Part shown: in pieces, positions 11,900-13,878 of the stretch | Layout of the letters: each line of letters starts with the position of its first letter | How positions within the stretch are numbered: the first letter of the stretch is position 1 | Assembly: GCA_017528675.1 (NCBI GenBank) | Contig: JAFXOO010000447.1 | Coordinates: forward strand, 1 to 13,878 | Direction of reading: 5' to 3' | Length of the DNA stretch: 13,878 bases | From: Oscillospiraceae bacterium | GTDB lineage: Bacteria > Bacillota > Clostridia > Oscillospirales > Ruminococcaceae | Notes under the pieces: model-generated | The model's input: the letters and a program-made list of their open reading frames with translations, nothing else | The model's database searches: none | What the model was told of the DNA's origin: nothing | Position numbers and translations under genes: made by a program

Positions 11900-12732
11900 T
11901 CAACCCCTATACTAAAGAAGCCTACGACTTTTCGCCTATTGATTTATGCGATAATAGATTGATAAATCCTAAAGTTAAAAATCTATATGAAAAGCATAAG
12001 GGGACATGTGAACGGTATCTAACATCTGTCTTTTCTGCGGATTCTAAAATACACAGATACTATGTTTACTCGTGGTTTACAAAAGCGGAACCTAAGCGTT
12101 ATTTCTATGTTGGAAAGGGGGCAGGCAAAAGATGGCAACATATTATATCTGACATCAACAAGTATAAGAATGGAAAGCACAATATTCGTTTTCAGAGATA
12201 TAGTCAGATTGAAGAACACTGTGGAATTGATCATGAGATACTAATTGACGGTCTAACAGAATATGAAGCCTTAATTTATGAGGAATGTCAGAAACTTGAG
12301 TATTTGAAAAATGGAGAAATACTGTTGAATATTGAGGGGATACCAAGCGAGTACGCATTGCATGATTGGGAAGGAGAGAGAGCAGCAACCCCCTCTTTAC
12401 AAAAAAGCCCATTTTTCACCAGATACTTAGAGGATTTAGGTAATCCATACTTTGACTTGGTAACAGGAGAAGACTTAACCAGAACATATATTTATCCTTA
12501 TTTTGTAGATGAGTTTAATCCAAAAGTTATAGAGGATAAAGCAATAATAACAAAATGGCTCGAAGTAAACGGAGCTAAAGTTTACAGAGCTATTTCCACA
12601 AGAACCAAATCTGTAATTGTTCAAGGCGTTTTGAGGTATGACAGATATGTCGAGTATAGAAACAAAGGGATGAAAATCTTCAGTTCAAAAGATGTAATTT
12701 CATATATCGTATCCAGGCACACCGCTAAGTAG
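11893..12732 (+). CDS. GIY-YIG nuclease-like protein
   Basis: A 279-aa protein with a GIY-YIG-type catalytic region. RYYVYSWF (about 56-62) and YFYVGKGAGKRWQH (70-83) match the two core strands in their YVY...YVGKG form; YEALIYEE (124-131) supplies the expected catalytic Glu, and LLNIEG (144-149) the conserved Asn. The C-terminal 130 residues are unfamiliar and may target DNA. ATG 11893 is 10 nt after AAAGGA; GTG 11884 is too close to that site. The gene is clearly more AT-rich than its neighbours, with many AAA, ATA and TTA codons. It stands opposite to the early operon, between the leftward switch promoter and its genes. This fits a recently acquired moron or homing-type nuclease, or a defence function. 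Confidence 0.78.
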   Translation: MLINPYTKEAYDFSPIDLCDNRLINPKVKNLYEKHKGTCERYLTSVFSADSKIHRYYVYSWFTKAEPKRYFYVGKGAGKRWQHIISDINKYKNGKHNIRFQRYSQIEEHCGIDHEILIDGLTEYEALIYEECQKLEYLKNGEILLNIEGIPSEYALHDWEGERAATPSLQKSPFFTRYLEDLGNPYFDLVTGEDLTRTYIYPYFVDEFNPKVIEDKAIITKWLEVNGAKVYRAISTRTKSVIVQGVLRYDRYVEYRNKGMKIFSSKDVISYIVSRHTAK

Positions 12733-12748
12733 TAAATATCATTTTTCC

Positions 12749-12932
12749 GTAGGGTATGTACTAATCCTGCACCGTAAAAGTACGTTATGTACCGGCTACA
12801 GTATTATTATACACCCGTTATGTACTTGTGTCAATAGAAAATGCTGTACAAATTGTACGTTGATAATTTGTGCTTTTTGTACATACCGGGTTGGATGCCT
12901 TAATTATCTATTGACAAAAGTACATTTTGGGT
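12749..12932. promoter_or_regulatory. Array of eight GTAC-cored repressor operators
   Basis: GTAC occurs at 12758, 12780, 12789, 12822, 12846, 12855, 12879 and 12920. Most belong to an asymmetric site close to GTACATAMCGGGT: plus strand at 12879 (ACCGGGT form) and 12920 (TTTGGGT form), minus strand from 12825 (AACGGGT form), 12792 and 12761. Two (12846, 12855) form an inverted pair, TGTACAAATTGTAC. Sites in both promoter spacers imply that the repressor controls both promoters. The binding protein is inferred to be the adjacent repressor. Confidence 0.65.
12806..12834 (-). promoter_or_regulatory. Leftward (lytic) switch promoter
   Basis: On the minus strand TTGACA (12834-12829) and TATAAT (12811-12806) are separated by exactly 17 bp: full consensus. 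The spacer contains AAGTACAT. Start expected near 12799. It points toward the early operon but first crosses the GIY-YIG gene antisense. Confidence 0.8.
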
Positions 12933-12939
12933 ATATAAT
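12911..12939 (+). promoter_or_regulatory. Rightward (repressor) switch promoter
   Basis: TTGACA (12911-12916) and TATAAT (12934-12939) are 17 bp apart: full consensus. The GTAC operator at 12920-12923 is inside the spacer, so repressor should autoregulate. The leader before the repressor ATG is only about 16 nt and consists mostly of the ribosome binding site. Confidence 0.82.
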
Positions 12940-12962
12940 GATAATTGAAAGGAGGTGACGAT

Positions 12963-13697
12963 ATGATAGGTGCGAAACTTAAAGAGCTACGAACTAAAAA
13001 CAGGTTCACTATTGCGCAGCTTTGTGACGAACTCCAGATGAATCAAAACACATATGCTAAATATGAAAGAGATGAACGTGATGTTAGCACAGAGACTCTT
13101 TCCAAGCTCGCTGATTTTTATCACGTCACAACTGACTACTTGCTCGGCAGAGAGCCCGCCCCTGATCCCTTCGGCGAAGTCAGCCTGAGCCCGGAGGACG
13201 AGCAGGAGGTGCTTGCCAAGTATCTGAGCCTGCCGGATGATGTGCGTGCGGTCATTCTCGATGTGCTCGTGCAGCTCGCCGATGCAGCTAGAGCCAGACG
13301 TGCGCAGGAGATGCCTCGTCCGCTTATCATGACCATCCGCAAGCATGTCAACAAAGCAGCAGCAGGCGCCGGGTACGATCTTTCTGATCACGATCAGTGG
13401 GAGCGTGTCAAGGTTCTTCAGACCGACGAGGCGGAGCATGCGGATTTCGCAGTCGAGGTGGACGGCGATTCTATGCTGCCGGAATATCACGATGGCGATC
13501 TGGTGCTGATTGTTCTTGCGGAAGACGTTCCTGTCGGAGAGGTCGGGCTGTTCCGCCAGAACGGCAAGGGCTTCATCAAGCAGAAGGGCGAGAAGTACCT
13601 TATCTCAATCAATCCGGACTATCCGAATATCTATCCGGAGGACGGTGAGATCACCTGCGTGGGACGAGTTATCGGCATTGCTGAATTGCCGGAGTGA
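12963..13697 (+). CDS. CI/LexA-like self-cleaving phage repressor
   Basis: A 244-aa phage repressor. Residues 1-60 are a HTH_3 (XRE) DNA-binding domain (IAQLCDELQMNQNTYAKYER, then TETLSKLADFYHVTTDYLLG). Residues about 75-130 are a helical linker. Residues about 131-240 are an S24/LexA-type peptidase: cleavage site AAAGAG (probably A134/G135), catalytic Ser170 in DGDSMLPEYHDGD and Lys206 in GFIKQKGEK. Activated RecA should trigger autocleavage and induction. ATG 12963 follows AAAGGAGGTGA; the upstream in-frame ATG at 12945 is inside the leader. It is driven by the 12911 promoter and very probably binds the GTAC array. The HTH half is more AT-rich than the peptidase half, hinting at domain exchange. 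Confidence 0.93.
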   Translation: MIGAKLKELRTKNRFTIAQLCDELQMNQNTYAKYERDERDVSTETLSKLADFYHVTTDYLLGREPAPDPFGEVSLSPEDEQEVLAKYLSLPDDVRAVILDVLVQLADAARARRAQEMPRPLIMTIRKHVNKAAAGAGYDLSDHDQWERVKVLQTDEAEHADFAVEVDGDSMLPEYHDGDLVLIVLAEDVPVGEVGLFRQNGKGFIKQKGEKYLISINPDYPNIYPEDGEITCVGRVIGIAELPE

Positions 13698-13709
13698 TAT
13701 AAATAAAAA

Positions 13710-13744
13710 AATCCGCCCCGGCGCTTGCAACACCGGGACGGATT
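13710..13744 (-). terminator. Intrinsic terminator facing leftward transcription
   Basis: AATCCGCCCCGG (13710-13721) pairs with CCGGGACGGATT (13733-13744), 11 of 12 positions, around an 11-nt loop. On the minus strand it is followed by TTTTTTATTTATATC, a proper U-tract; on the plus strand no T-run follows. It should stop antisense transcription entering the repressor gene from the right, and could only weakly stop the repressor transcript. Confidence 0.7.
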
Positions 13745-13757
13745 GATAAAGGAGGCA

Positions 13758-13832
13758 GTGTGGTATACTGCAACCCCCACAGTTAAAGTATACCACATTC
13801 CTCCGAAAAATGCAAGGAGGAATTTTTTATGA
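13758..13832 (+). CDS. Possible 24-aa leader ORF coupled to the recombinase
   Basis: From GTG 13758 an ORF reads VWYTATPTVKVYHIPPK and then NARRNFL, ending in TGA that overlaps the recombinase ATG as ATGA. AAAGGAGG (13748-13755) is only 2 nt before the GTG, too close for a normal start, and TTG 13743 is another option. The frame is open back to 13707. Coupling and composition favour translation, but the length keeps confidence low. Confidence 0.3.
   Translation: MWYTATPTVKVYHIPPKNARRNFL
13759..13797. repeat. 11-bp inverted repeat upstream of the recombinase
   Basis: TGTGGTATACT (13759-13769) and AGTATACCACA (13787-13797) are a perfect inverted repeat with a 17-bp spacer. It may be an operator for the recombinase gene, or less probably an attachment-type site. 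It lies inside the possible leader ORF. Confidence 0.6.
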
Positions 13833-13878
13833 AAAAAGTCGTATTCTACGGACGCTACAGCTCCGCCAACCAGACCGA
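13829..13878 (+). CDS. Serine recombinase (phage integrase), N-terminal fragment
   Basis: Only the first 16 codons are in the window: MKKVVFYGRYSSANQT. They match the start of large serine recombinases, with R9, the nucleophile S11 and Q15 in the RxSxxxQ pattern. ATG 13829 has AAGGAGG 8 nt upstream. It follows the repressor on the same strand, the usual place for an integrase in temperate phages of Clostridia. Integration versus ICE/transposon use cannot be told from this fragment. Confidence 0.82.
   Translation, partial: MKKVVFYGRYSSANQT

Noticed and set aside
13155..13195. CCCTTCGGCGAAG in the repressor linker as a fourth copy of the dispersed repeat
   Set aside because: Only about 12 bases resemble copy B; flanking blocks do not align.
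13759..13797. Inverted repeat upstream of the recombinase read as attP
   Set aside because: If this were the attachment site, integration would separate repressor and recombinase, yet they are contiguous here. Only possible if the sequence is from a free phage genome; the site more probably lies beyond the 3' end of the recombinase gene.
1..13878. CRISPR arrays, tRNA, rRNA or insertion sequences
   Set aside because: No regularly spaced direct repeats, no cloverleaf or rRNA-like stretches, and no transposase gene were seen.

Overview
The window looks like the early/lysogeny region of a temperate tailed phage (prophage or free phage) of a fairly GC-rich Gram-positive, most likely a gut Clostridia/Oscillospiraceae-type host. 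Reasons: almost every gene has a strong AAAGGAGG-type ribosome binding site, the genes are tightly packed with ATGA/TGATG overlaps, and the gene set (self-cleaving CI/LexA-like repressor, serine recombinase, Sak4-like recombinase, DUF669-like ssDNA-binding protein, helicase, primase-helicase, RusA) is typical of siphophages from such hosts. The host assignment is inference; no rRNA or host gene is present.

Layout. From about 11276 down to 1, everything is on the minus strand and forms one long early operon. It starts with nine small genes (11276 to 9068): two 49-aa ORFs, several short helical/acidic proteins, one small membrane protein and a coiled-coil protein. Next comes a large protein with an RNA-polymerase alpha-CTD-like N-terminus, a DUF3102-like middle and a coiled coil (8994-7549). 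The DNA metabolism module follows: SMC/Rad50-like ATPase (7558-6236), Sak4-like RecA-family ATPase (6218-5094), DUF669-like ssDNA-binding protein (5079-4450), SF2 DEAH helicase (4450-2873), primase-helicase (2863-623), RusA resolvase (456-64) and the start of a Cys-containing small protein (67 to the left edge). A repeat- and dyad-rich gap at 457-622, between primase-helicase and RusA, is the best candidate for a replication origin or operator.

The right part is the switch. Two divergent, nearly identical consensus promoters sit at 12806-12834 (leftward) and 12911-12939 (rightward), in an array of eight GTAC-cored sites. The rightward one drives the repressor (12963-13697). A serine recombinase begins at 13829 and runs off the right edge. 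Between the leftward promoter and the early operon lie two plus-strand genes that oppose the presumed lytic transcript: an AT-rich GIY-YIG nuclease-like gene (11893-12732) and a small tail-anchored coiled-coil protein (11379-11705). The latter overlaps a convergent small membrane protein (11637-11837, minus).

Most notable non-coding observations: (1) a GC-rich dispersed repeat of about 55 bp lies in frame in the tails or linkers of three consecutive genes (6295-6352, 5302-5357, 4563-4615), in mixed orientation; (2) a plus-strand small RNA unit at 8983-9069, with a consensus extended -10 promoter and an intrinsic terminator, opposes the early operon; (3) mirrored promoter-operators form the lysogeny switch. 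All calls are from reading the sequence; no database search was run.
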